From Qipengyuania marincola (GTDB lineage Bacteria; Pseudomonadota; Alphaproteobacteria; Sphingomonadales; Sphingomonadaceae): a stretch of DNA of 64,000 bases. The notes beneath the pieces were generated by a model. That model worked only from the letters and a program-made list of their open reading frames with translations. It searched no databases and had not been told where the DNA came from. The position numbers and the translations under genes are program-made. Below are positions 21,612 through 29,509 of the stretch, piece by piece; position 1 is the stretch's first letter, and each line of letters starts with the position of its first letter. The stretch covers positions 62,001-126,000 of the forward strand of contig NZ_JARULC010000004.1 in NCBI RefSeq assembly GCF_029688625.1, given 5' to 3'.

Positions 21612-21805
21612 AAAACCGCCTGAAAGTCCTGCGCGCCGAGCGCGACTGGAGCCAGGCGGAGCTGGGTATGCATCTCGACGTGTCGCGTCAGGCGGTGAAC
21701 GCCATCGAGACCGGCAAGCACGACCCCTCGCTACCCCTCGCCTTCCGTATCGCCCGCCTGTTCGAAATGCCGATCGAGGAGATTTTTGATGACGAACTCG
21801 ACTGA
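21608..21805 (+). CDS. Small Xre-family HTH regulator
   Basis: 65 residues, almost nothing but one helix-turn-helix domain: MKNRLKVLRAERDWSQAELG, then VSRQAVNAIETGKHDPSLPLAFRIARLF and the closing EIFDDELD. This is the size and pattern of the YozG/YgzD-like regulators that sit beside membrane proteins in Bacillus and other bacteria. It overlaps the gene upstream by 4 bases and the next by 17, so all three are coupled. Probable autoregulator of this operon; the signal it senses is unknown. Confidence 0.85.
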   Translation: MKNRLKVLRAERDWSQAELGMHLDVSRQAVNAIETGKHDPSLPLAFRIARLFEMPIEEIFDDELD

Positions 21806-22442
21806 GATCGACGCTCCAGAGAACGACCAACCTTCTCCGTTCCGCCGCTGGCTGGGCGTGGGCACTCTGGGTTTTATCCTGATCGCATTGCTCGGCTTTG
21901 TCACCGGCGTGCTGATGTCTGCAGCCGAGAGAGGCGGATTTACGACGCGCGGCGGCGTGCTTCTGACGGTCGCGATCTTTTTGATTGCCCTATGCGCATG
22001 GGGTGTTGTCAGGCTTAAACCGGCAATACTGACCGGCGAACCTCAATCGAAGAAGACCAAACGCGCCAATTGGGTGCTTGTCGCCTGCGGCGTACTGGGC
22101 GGCGTTATAGGCCTCACGCTCTCGATCGCAGGGCTAGAAAACGGTGATTTCGGCGTCTTCAGTAACGGTCCGCTACCGCCGACGGTCGCGATAATCGTCG
22201 TGAGCGCCATCGCTTTGCTCACACCGCTTTTGAGCTTTTACTGGTACGCTAATGCCGACGAATTCGAGAAACGCGCCTCCGGCGATGGCGCCATAATTGC
22301 CATGTATGTCTATTCGGTGATCGCACCATGCTGGTGGCTGCTCGAACGCGCCGCCCTGATCCCGCCGCAGGAACCGATGATTGTGTACCTGCTTGTCATA
22401 ACCGTTTGGGGCCTTGTCTGGCTTTATCGAAAAGCCAATTAG
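21789..22442 (+). CDS. Six-segment membrane protein, DEY-loop family, member 3
   Basis: 217 residues with about six predicted membrane segments. The loop after the fourth reads WYANADEFEKRASGDG (DEF at residues 157-159), matching the DEY loop of the two membrane proteins upstream and recalling the DER/DEF loop of DUF2178-type proteins. Starts at ATG 21789 within the end of the Xre gene. It closes the operon; the next gene starts 30 bases later with its own lipoprotein signal. No function assigned. Confidence 0.65.
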   Translation: MTNSTEIDAPENDQPSPFRRWLGVGTLGFILIALLGFVTGVLMSAAERGGFTTRGGVLLTVAIFLIALCAWGVVRLKPAILTGEPQSKKTKRANWVLVACGVLGGVIGLTLSIAGLENGDFGVFSNGPLPPTVAIIVVSAIALLTPLLSFYWYANADEFEKRASGDGAIIAMYVYSVIAPCWWLLERAALIPPQEPMIVYLLVITVWGLVWLYRKAN

Positions 22443-22472
22443 CTCTTACTCGCTCTCACAGGAAACTCGTTC

Positions 22473-23393
22473 ATGAAAAAACTGCTTCTCGCCACCGCAC
22501 CGATCGCCTTTCTTCTTCAGGGATGCGCGACCTACTCGGGCGCCGATGCGTCCACGGCGGTCGAAACGGCACCAGTCGCGCAAGCCACCGGACAAGGCCC
22601 GGCCCTGTGGAAGGTCGCCGACGATGACACGACGATTTACCTGTTCGGCACCGTCCATGCGCTTCCCGATGGGGTCGAATGGTACAAGGGGCCGATCGCG
22701 ACTGCACTCGAAACGTCCGATACGCTGGTGACCGAATTGTCTGCGGACGCGACCAATGATCCGGCCTCGCAGCAGGCGGTCGCCCTGCAGGCCATGCTCC
22801 CGCCCGAAGACTCGCTGCGCGGGGTGCTGGGCGAGAAGCAGGCAGCCCGATATGAAGGCGCGCTCACCAAGCTGGGCCTGCCGGTCAATGCTTTCGATCG
22901 CTTCGAGCCGTGGTTCGCCGGCATGACGCTCGCCGTCCTGCCGCTGATGCAGCAGGGTTGGACCGCGGAGAGCGGCGTGGAGAAGGTAGTCGAAGGCCAG
23001 GCGAGCGAAACCGTGGCGCGAGAGGCGCTGGAGACGCTCGAATTCCAGATCGGCGTATTCGATAATCTCCCGCAGGAAACTCAGGTCGAGTTCCTGATGG
23101 CGACGGTCGACAACATGGATCAGGTTGTCCCACTGATGGACCAGATGCTTGCGGAATGGGTGGACGGCGATGCCGATGGCCTGGCCGAGCTTATGAACCG
23201 CAGCCTGACCGATCCGAAACTAGCCAAGGCGCTGCTGTATGATCGCAACGCCAACTGGGCCGAATGGATCGATACCCGGTTGGAAACGCCCGGCACCGTC
23301 TTCATCGCGGTGGGCGCAGGGCATCTCGCAGGCAAGAAAAGCGTGCAGGATTACCTCGCGAAGCGCAATATTGCAGTCACGCGGGTCCAGTGA
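22473..23393 (+). CDS. TraB/GumN family lipoprotein, copy 1
   Basis: 306 residues. A lipoprotein signal ends in the lipobox LLQGC (Cys18). The TraB/GumN fold is visible from WKVADDDTTIYLFGTVHALP and TLVTELS at the N-terminus to VFIAVGAGHLAGKKSVQDYL at the C-terminus, including the paired GTVH and GAGH motifs that are proposed to form a metalloprotease-like site. Envelope location is clear; substrate is unknown. A paralogue follows after 20 bases. Confidence 0.85.
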   Translation: MKKLLLATAPIAFLLQGCATYSGADASTAVETAPVAQATGQGPALWKVADDDTTIYLFGTVHALPDGVEWYKGPIATALETSDTLVTELSADATNDPASQQAVALQAMLPPEDSLRGVLGEKQAARYEGALTKLGLPVNAFDRFEPWFAGMTLAVLPLMQQGWTAESGVEKVVEGQASETVAREALETLEFQIGVFDNLPQETQVEFLMATVDNMDQVVPLMDQMLAEWVDGDADGLAELMNRSLTDPKLAKALLYDRNANWAEWIDTRLETPGTVFIAVGAGHLAGKKSVQDYLAKRNIAVTRVQ

Positions 23394-23413
23394 ACCGGCG
23401 ATAGGCTGCGGCA

Positions 23414-24295
23414 GTGTTCAGATCCTTTCTCAGCGCCTTCGCTTGCCTCGGTCTGTGCGTAGCTTGCTCGCCGACGGCGGACGAGGCTGAGGGCGCCCGC
23501 AGCTATCCGGCGCTGTGGCAGATTGCGCGTGAGGACGGGATGGTCGAAGGCTGGCTGTTCGGGACGGTCCATTCCCTGCCCGATGACATGGCATGGCGAT
23601 CTCCGCGCCTCGAGGAGGTGGTGCAGCAAGCCGACACGCTGGTCGTCGAAGTGGCGGACCTCGAGGATCGCGAGGCAATGGCCGCGTTGTTCGAAAGCAT
23701 GGCCTATGATCGCGTCGAGGGCCCGGTGCGGGATCGGGTCCGCGAGGATCTGCAGGATGAGTTCGACGCCCTGATCGTCAAGGCGAAGGTGCGCCGTGCA
23801 TACTTCGACTCAATGGAGAGCTGGGCTGCTGCTCTCGCGCTTGCACAGGCGGCCAATCCGAACCGGTCGGGCAGCGGGGCCGATCGCGAGCTCATTGCCG
23901 ACTTCGCCGACCGTCCCCTGGTGGAACTGGAGGGCGCGCGCGAGCAGTTGGAGATTTTCGACCGGCTGCCGCCACCGCAACAGCGCGACCTCCTCGATGC
24001 GGTGCTCGAGGAAGCAAGCGCACAGGATCGTACCCCGGGCCGGGTCGCAAACGTGTGGGGCGAGGGAAACATCGAGGAACTGGAGGCCCTGACGCAGGCC
24101 GGAATGCTGGCCGATCCCGAATTGCGCGCCGCGCTGCTGGTCGACCGCAACGAGGCCTGGGCGGCGAGGCTCGAGAACCTGCTGTCCGCCCCGTCCCGTC
24201 CGCTGATTGCCGTCGGCGCGGGTCACTTGCTCGGCGAAGCTGGCCTGCCAGCCTTGCTGCGGGAGCGCGGTTATGTGGTCACCCGTGTCGAGTAG
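23414..24295 (+). CDS. TraB/GumN family lipoprotein, copy 2
   Basis: 293 residues with lipobox CVAC (Cys18). Same architecture as the gene before: LWQIAREDGMVEGWLFGTVHSLPDD, TLVVEVADL, and C-terminal LIAVGAGHLLGEAGLPALL. The start is GTG 23414. The two copies are clearly related over their full length but diverged in the middle, so this is an old tandem duplication. Both would reside in the periplasm on a lipid anchor. Confidence 0.83.
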   Translation: MFRSFLSAFACLGLCVACSPTADEAEGARSYPALWQIAREDGMVEGWLFGTVHSLPDDMAWRSPRLEEVVQQADTLVVEVADLEDREAMAALFESMAYDRVEGPVRDRVREDLQDEFDALIVKAKVRRAYFDSMESWAAALALAQAANPNRSGSGADRELIADFADRPLVELEGAREQLEIFDRLPPPQQRDLLDAVLEEASAQDRTPGRVANVWGEGNIEELEALTQAGMLADPELRAALLVDRNEAWAARLENLLSAPSRPLIAVGAGHLLGEAGLPALLRERGYVVTRVE

Positions 24296-24437
24296 GCGCG
24301 CCGAATTGATGGCCCGCACGGGGCCCCGGGGCTTGCCTTTGCGGCGATAGCTGCTAAGCGCGCGCCTTCCGGCACCATGGTCATCCCTGGAGGCGTGGTG
24401 GACCGGGAGTATCAAATGCATTCGAAAGGTATGTGAC

Positions 24438-25139
24438 ATGAGCGACGCTCTGACCCTGCCGGCCGAGGCGCGCGAACGGGCTGGCAAGGGAGCCTCTCGT
24501 CAACTGCGCCGCGAAGGCCGCGTTCCCGCCGTGATTTATGGCGGTAAGGAAGAACCCACCCTGATTCACGTGGAAGCGAAGGAGCTAGTCCGCCAGCTCG
24601 GCACCGGCCACTTCATGAACTCGATCGTCGAGATCGAGCTTGACGGCAAGAAGGTCCGAACGCTTCCCAAGGACGTCGCCCTGCACCCGGTCAACGACCG
24701 GCCTGAGCATGTCGATTTCTTCCGCCTCGCCAAGGGCGGCAAGATCGAAGTCTCGGTCCCCGTCGTCTTTCTCAACGAAGAAGCTTCGCCCGGCCTCAAG
24801 AAGGGTGGCGTGCTCAACGTCGTCCGTCACGAGCTGGAGCTGGTGTGCGACAACGACAAGATCCCGAGCGAGATCGAGATCGATGTCACCGGCAAGGAAG
24901 TGGGTGATTCGATCCACATCAGCGAAGTGACCCTGCCTGCAGGCAGTGAGAGCGCGATCACCGATCGCGACTTCACCATCGCGACGCTGGTCGCACCTTC
25001 GGCCCTCAAGAAGAGCGAAGGCGCGGAAGGCGCTGAAGAAGAACTCACCGGCGAAGATATGGAACCGGGCGAAACCGCTGCTACCGAGCAGGGCCCGGAC
25101 GCCGATGCTGCCGAAGAGCAGGAAGCGAAGAGCGAGTAA
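24438..25139 (+). CDS. rplY: 50S ribosomal protein L25/general stress protein Ctc
   Basis: 233 residues: an N-terminal L25 5S-rRNA-binding domain ([51 protein letters not shown]) plus the Ctc-type beta domain, ending in a low-complexity acidic tail rich in Glu and Ala. This long form is normal in alphaproteobacteria. AAAGG precedes ATG 24438. Paired with pth downstream as usual, but separated from it by a strong terminator. Confidence 0.95.
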   Translation: MSDALTLPAEARERAGKGASRQLRREGRVPAVIYGGKEEPTLIHVEAKELVRQLGTGHFMNSIVEIELDGKKVRTLPKDVALHPVNDRPEHVDFFRLAKGGKIEVSVPVVFLNEEASPGLKKGGVLNVVRHELELVCDNDKIPSEIEIDVTGKEVGDSIHISEVTLPAGSESAITDRDFTIATLVAPSALKKSEGAEGAEEELTGEDMEPGETAATEQGPDADAAEEQEAKSE

Positions 25140-25168
25140 CTCGCCTCGCGCATTGACGCAAAAAGAGG

Positions 25169-25204
25169 AAACGCCGGTCCGGTTTCGGGCCGGCGTTTTC
25201 TTTT
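25169..25204 (+). terminator. Intrinsic terminator after rplY
   Basis: AAACGCCGGTCC (25169-25180) pairs with GGGCCGGCGTTT (25187-25198) with one G-T, followed by TTTTCTTTT across 25196-25204. This is the most convincing Rho-independent terminator in the window. Confidence 0.85.
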
Positions 25205-25230
25205 GGCCGAAGCAAAGCTAGAGGGCGCGG

Positions 25231-25800
25231 ATGCAGATATGGACCGGCCTCGGCAATCCTGGACCCAAATACGCACTGCACCGGCACAATGTCGGCTTCA
25301 TGGCGTGCGACGTGATTGGCGAAGTGCACGGCTTCGGCCCGGTGCAGCAGAAGTTCTCCGGCTGGGTTCAGGAAGGGCGCATCGGTACCGAAAAGATCCT
25401 TCTCCTCAAGCCCGCCACCTTCATGAACGAGAGCGGTCGCTCTGTTTCCGAGGCGCTGCGGTTCTACAAGCTGGAACCCGAAGCACTCACGGTCTTCCAC
25501 GATGAGCTCGACCTGGCTCCGTTCAAGGTGAAGGTCCGCGATGGCGGCGGTCTGGCGGGGCACAACGGACTGCGCTCGATCAACCAGCATATCGGCCCGG
25601 ATTTCCGCCGGGTGCGCATCGGCATCGGCCATCCCGGCCATAAGGACCGGGTGACCGGTCATGTGCTGGGCAACTACGCCAAGGCCGAAATGGACGATCT
25701 GGCGGAAATGCTTGCCGCGATCGCCGCCGGGGCGCCGTGTCTCGCTGTCGGTGAGAATGCCAGGTTCATGAGCGACTTCGCCTTGCGCATGCAGGCGTAA
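25231..25800 (+). CDS. pth: Peptidyl-tRNA hydrolase
   Basis: 189 residues. Recycles peptidyl-tRNA released from stalled ribosomes. The active-site residues are visible: Asn9 in GLGNPG, catalytic His19 in HRHNVGF, the FMNESG loop, DELDLAPFKVKVRDGGGLAGHNGLRS (written in parts: DELDLAPF, then GGGLAGHNGL), and RVRIGIGHPG. GAGGG precedes ATG 25231. It is transcribed after the rplY terminator, so a separate promoter or read-through is needed. Confidence 0.95.
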   Translation: MQIWTGLGNPGPKYALHRHNVGFMACDVIGEVHGFGPVQQKFSGWVQEGRIGTEKILLLKPATFMNESGRSVSEALRFYKLEPEALTVFHDELDLAPFKVKVRDGGGLAGHNGLRSINQHIGPDFRRVRIGIGHPGHKDRVTGHVLGNYAKAEMDDLAEMLAAIAAGAPCLAVGENARFMSDFALRMQA

Positions 25801-25934
25801 GGAGGCGCCGAGTCAACGCGCGCCAGACCTGTTCCCAATTGAGACACGGCGGTCTGGCCGCTGGCGAACTGCGGTTTTGCGTGACAGTGAGGCCAAATCA
25901 ATTATTCACCTCGAATGACGACGGGGATTTTGCC

Positions 25935-26678
25935 GTGAATTTCAAGCGACTCATTGTGAATGCCCTGGCCGCGATCGGGCTGACCGCAGCCGCGCCGGCA
26001 TTTGCCGAACCGATCCTGCTGGATGCGGACAGCGTGGGCGAAAGCTTCACGATCTCCTTCGACGGCTTCGTGGATGGCGGCCCGTCGATCGACGGCCTGG
26101 GCTCGGAACTGACCCTGACGCTCACCGGGGTGGAACACGGCACCTATACTTTCGATTATGCGCTGACCAATGTCGGCGTCGGCGGTGATCACATCGACTC
26201 GCGTGTGTCTGGCTTCGCCTTCAACACCGATCCCGAGATCGCTTCGGCCACGAGCACCGGCGCCTATCGCTACACGAATACCAACTCGAACTATCCGAAC
26301 GGCATCGGCACGGTCGACGTGTGCTTCCAGGCGCGCCGCACCGGCAGCTGCGCTGGCGGCGCTTCGGGTGGCGTGTTTGAGAACAACACCGGCACCGGGA
26401 CGCTCAGCCTGAATTTCGGCACTGCCCCCGCGCAGCTTACGCTCGACGATTTCTTCGTCCGTTACCAGTCGGTCAGCGGCATCGACGGGGTGACGTCGGC
26501 CAGCGGTCGCCAGACCTCGACCACCAGCGGTGGAACGACCACCGGCGGCTCTACCAGCGGGATCGATGTTCCCGAACCCGGCATGATGCTGCTCTTCGGC
26601 CTCGCGGTATTGGGTCTTGCGATCGGTACGCGCCGTCGCCGCATCCAGCATGCACCTGCGAGCCTGGCCTACGCCTGA
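25935..26678 (+). CDS. PEP-CTERM sorting domain protein, possibly cistern family
   Basis: 247 residues from GTG 25935 (GGGGA upstream). A signal peptide of 24 residues ends AFA. The mature domain is beta-rich, with TNTNSNYPNGIGTVDVCFQA, and is followed by a Thr/Ser/Gly linker and the PEP-CTERM tail: PEP at residues 213-215, a hydrophobic helix and RRRR. Such tails are recognised by exosortase (XrtA/EpsH), which is not in this window. Unusually, 11 residues continue after the basic cluster. The cistern-family assignment is from memory of its pattern and less sure. Confidence 0.75.
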   Translation: MNFKRLIVNALAAIGLTAAAPAFAEPILLDADSVGESFTISFDGFVDGGPSIDGLGSELTLTLTGVEHGTYTFDYALTNVGVGGDHIDSRVSGFAFNTDPEIASATSTGAYRYTNTNSNYPNGIGTVDVCFQARRTGSCAGGASGGVFENNTGTGTLSLNFGTAPAQLTLDDFFVRYQSVSGIDGVTSASGRQTSTTSGGTTTGGSTSGIDVPEPGMMLLFGLAVLGLAIGTRRRRIQHAPASLAYA

Positions 26679-26681
26679 TTG

Positions 26682-26742
26682 TTGAGCCCCTCGGCTCAAA
26701 TATTGGCGGCGCGAGACCTCGGTTTCGCGCCGCCTTTCTTTT
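26682..26742 (+). terminator. Two tandem hairpins with T-run after the PEP-CTERM gene
   Basis: TTGAGCC/GGCTCAA (26682-26688 and 26693-26699) forms a first hairpin. A second, GGCGGCGCGA at 26705-26714 with TCGCGCCGCC at 26725-26734, is followed by TTTCTTTT. The second is a clear intrinsic terminator for the plus-strand transcript. Confidence 0.82.
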
Positions 26743-26813
26743 GCCGCGACCTGCCAGGATACGAGGCTCCCATCGGGCGGGAGGCCCAAACCACGAGCGC
26801 GTAGCGAGCCTCG

Positions 26814-28337
26814 CTAGCCGCGCACTGCCTCGTCGAGATGGCGCCTGATCGTCGGATTATCGGGCGCCAGCTCCGCCGCACGCCGCAACATCTCGAGCCC
26901 GCGTGCCCTCGAACCGGTCTGGACCAGCAACCATCCGGCTGTGTCCAGAATGCTGGCATTGTCGGGTTCCATCCGTGCTGCTTCCAGGGCCAGCTTCAGC
27001 GCTTCGTCGCGCTTGCCCTGCCGATCCTTGGCGAAAGCAAGATTGTTCAGCACCATCGCATTGCTGCCGCCCGTGCGCGACAGAATGCTCTCATAGCGCG
27101 TCTCGGCAACGCTCCACTGCTCGTTGCGCAGGGCCTGGTCGGCCTTGGCCAGCTCTCCACCGATCCATTCTGCAGAGGGGCGATCCACGCGACGTGCGAA
27201 TTCCACAGCGGAGTCGCTGCCAGCTTCCTTCGCCGCTCGTGCCGCGAGGCGCAGCTCGGCTGGCGTCGCATCGGGACGACTGGCGAGCGGCCGGATCGTG
27301 GCAAGCGCATCGTCTGAATTGCCGGCTGCAAGCTGCGCGCGCGCAACCAGTGTACGCAGCGGACGCGAATAGGGCTGACGATTCAGCTCCGGCTCGAGCA
27401 CGCCCAGGGCGACGGCAGGCTGTCCGATTTCAACGAGCGATTCTCCATAGATCGCGACGAGTCCCGTGCCGTCTCTCAGATCGGCTTCGTGCGGCTGCAG
27501 GAGCTTGCGCACCCGCTGCCATTCGCCCTGCCCCGCGGCGATCCGTGCATCGAGGAAGGCCACGCCGCGATCATCGGGTGCCTCACTGGCAAGATCGGCC
27601 GCGATCGCCGATGCCTCGTCGAACCGCTCGAGCCGGGCGAGCGTGTTGGCTTTGCCGAGCCTGCCGTCGAAATTGGCCGGATGGAGTTCCAACGCGCGAT
27701 CATAGGCCCCGAGGGCCGATCGCAGGTTGTTTCTGCGGGTTTCGATTTCGCCCCGCACGAGATGAGCCTCGACTAGCTTCGGCTCTTCCTTGGCGGCGCT
27801 CGCCACCAGATCACCGGCCTTGTCGAGATCGCCGCGCGCCAGTTCGAAGCGAGCGTAGGAAGCCAGCAGCCGTGCATTCGCCCCTTCCCGCGCCGCGCCT
27901 TGCGCAAAAGCTTCTGCAGCCGCGTCGAACTTCTCCTGTCCCACGAAGGCCAGCGCCCTGATCCGGTCCGCCGCCGCGATATCCATCCCCTCAACCGCGG
28001 CGAGCGCCTCGTCGAACCGCCCGCGCAGAACGTCGGTCTCCGCGCGCATCAGAACGACCCGATCCTGCCGTGCGAACGCGTCCGACAGTGCATCGAGCGA
28101 GGCCGCCGCACCCTCGCCATCGCCGAGCGCGATCTGCGAGCGGGCCAGCAACAGCCGCATCTCGTCATTGCCCGGCGCATCCTTGAGGCCGGCGATCAGC
28201 GAGATTCGCGCGGCGCGAAAATCATTGGCGGCAAAAGCTTCTTGCGCGTCGGCGAAACGCGTTTCGGGGCTAGGAGAACATGCCGCCAGCGCGCCGGCAA
28301 GGAGAAGGGTCGAAGCAAGTTGGCGTGTCCGGATCAT
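26814..28337 (-). CDS. TPR-repeat lipoprotein
   Basis: 507 residues. The signal peptide ends in lipobox LAAC (Cys20). The remainder is a solenoid of about a dozen tetratricopeptide-like repeats, for example AYDRALELHPANFDGRLGKA and ALEAARMEPDNASILDTAGW. AGAGGGAGG lies just before ATG 28337. It faces the PEP-CTERM gene and resembles, at about half length, the PrsT TPR lipoproteins of exosortase systems; that link is inference. Its TAG lies in a 15-base palindrome (26802-26816). Confidence 0.75.
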   Translation of the reverse strand: MIRTRQLASTLLLAGALAACSPSPETRFADAQEAFAANDFRAARISLIAGLKDAPGNDEMRLLLARSQIALGDGEGAAASLDALSDAFARQDRVVLMRAETDVLRGRFDEALAAVEGMDIAAADRIRALAFVGQEKFDAAAEAFAQGAAREGANARLLASYARFELARGDLDKAGDLVASAAKEEPKLVEAHLVRGEIETRRNNLRSALGAYDRALELHPANFDGRLGKANTLARLERFDEASAIAADLASEAPDDRGVAFLDARIAAGQGEWQRVRKLLQPHEADLRDGTGLVAIYGESLVEIGQPAVALGVLEPELNRQPYSRPLRTLVARAQLAAGNSDDALATIRPLASRPDATPAELRLAARAAKEAGSDSAVEFARRVDRPSAEWIGGELAKADQALRNEQWSVAETRYESILSRTGGSNAMVLNNLAFAKDRQGKRDEALKLALEAARMEPDNASILDTAGWLLVQTGSRARGLEMLRRAAELAPDNPTIRRHLDEAVRG

Positions 28338-28449
28338 GGCCTCCCTCTAGGACAAATCTCCTAAGACTTCACTGAAAACCGCTTGCGCACGGCAGCCTTC
28401 CAAACTGCAGCCCGCATGCTAGTCTGCTGCGCTGCAAAAGGAGACCGCA

Positions 28450-29445
28450 ATGCCCGATATCGACCGCCGTTCCTTGCTCGCCGGTGCCGCCGCGACCGGC
28501 GTAGCACTTACCGCCGCCAACAGTGCGCTTGCCCAGACGATGGCCGTGCCTGCGCGCATGGAGGGAAAGAGCATCCTTGTGACCGGCTGTTCCTCGGGCT
28601 TCGGACGTCTCATGGCCGAGGATTACGCGCGCAAGGGTGCCAAGGTCTTCGCCACCATGCGCAACCTGCCGCGCCCCGAAGCGGAAGAATTGCGCGCGCT
28701 GGCGAAAAGCGAGAATCTCGATCTGCATGTCATCGAGATCGATGTCACCGACGATGCCCAGGTCGCCGCTGGAGTGGCCGAGGCCGAGCGCATTGCAGGA
28801 GGTGGCCTCGACGTGCTGGTCAACAATGCCGGTATCGGCATTTCCTCGCCGGTCGAGGTGCAAGACATGCAGGCGACGCAGCTGATTTTCGACACCAATG
28901 TCTTCGGCTGCCATCGTATGGCTCGCGCGGTTCTGCCGGGCATGCGCGCCAGGGGCTCAGGCCTGATCGTGCCGATTTCAAGCCAGCTAGGACGCGTCAT
29001 CGTGCCCTATTCCGGGCATTACTCGGCGACCAAGTTCGCGCTCGAAGCGATGAGCGAGCAGCTGGCCTACGAGCTTGTGCCGCATGGCATCGACGTCGCG
29101 ATCATCGAACCCGGCGGCTATCCGACCGAGGTCTGGGTCAACCGCAATATCTATTCGGGCCAGCTGAAGGAGCGCGCCGCTGAAATCCACACGAGTGGCT
29201 ATCCCCAAATCGTTGCGCGCATGGGCGAGGAGGACGGGACGACCAGAACGGCCGATCCGATGGATGTGCCCAACGCCATCGCCGCGATCATCGCGATGCC
29301 GCCGGGAACACGCCCGCTGCGCACGCCCGTCCATCCCGGCAACAAACCGCAAGTGCCGATCAACGAGGTGAGCTCACGGGTGCAGGTCGATTGGCTCGGC
29401 CAGTCACCTTTCGGACCGCTGATTACTGCGGTCCATAACGTCTGA
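28450..29445 (+). CDS. SDR family oxidoreductase with Tat signal
   Basis: 331 residues. The N-terminus carries a twin-arginine signal (DRRSLLAG at residues 5-12, hydrophobic core, cleavage after about residue 28). The rest is a classical short-chain dehydrogenase: TGCSSGFG cofactor motif from residue 45, NNAGIG, PISSQLG with the catalytic Ser, and YSATK with the catalytic Tyr/Lys. A Tat signal would place this NAD(P)-dependent enzyme in the periplasm after folding. AAGGAG precedes the ATG. Substrate unknown; it diverges from the TPR gene. Confidence 0.82.
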   Translation: MPDIDRRSLLAGAAATGVALTAANSALAQTMAVPARMEGKSILVTGCSSGFGRLMAEDYARKGAKVFATMRNLPRPEAEELRALAKSENLDLHVIEIDVTDDAQVAAGVAEAERIAGGGLDVLVNNAGIGISSPVEVQDMQATQLIFDTNVFGCHRMARAVLPGMRARGSGLIVPISSQLGRVIVPYSGHYSATKFALEAMSEQLAYELVPHGIDVAIIEPGGYPTEVWVNRNIYSGQLKERAAEIHTSGYPQIVARMGEEDGTTRTADPMDVPNAIAAIIAMPPGTRPLRTPVHPGNKPQVPINEVSSRVQVDWLGQSPFGPLITAVHNV

Positions 29446-29509
29446 CGCTCTGGCCTTCTGCGAGTTGCGCGTCTAAGGGCGCGCGCACACACTTTTTCCG
29501 GAGTCATCG

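Noticed and set aside
25801-25934. Sigma-54 promoter before the PEP-CTERM gene
   Set aside because: GG and GC dinucleotides are present but never at the required spacing of ten bases between them.
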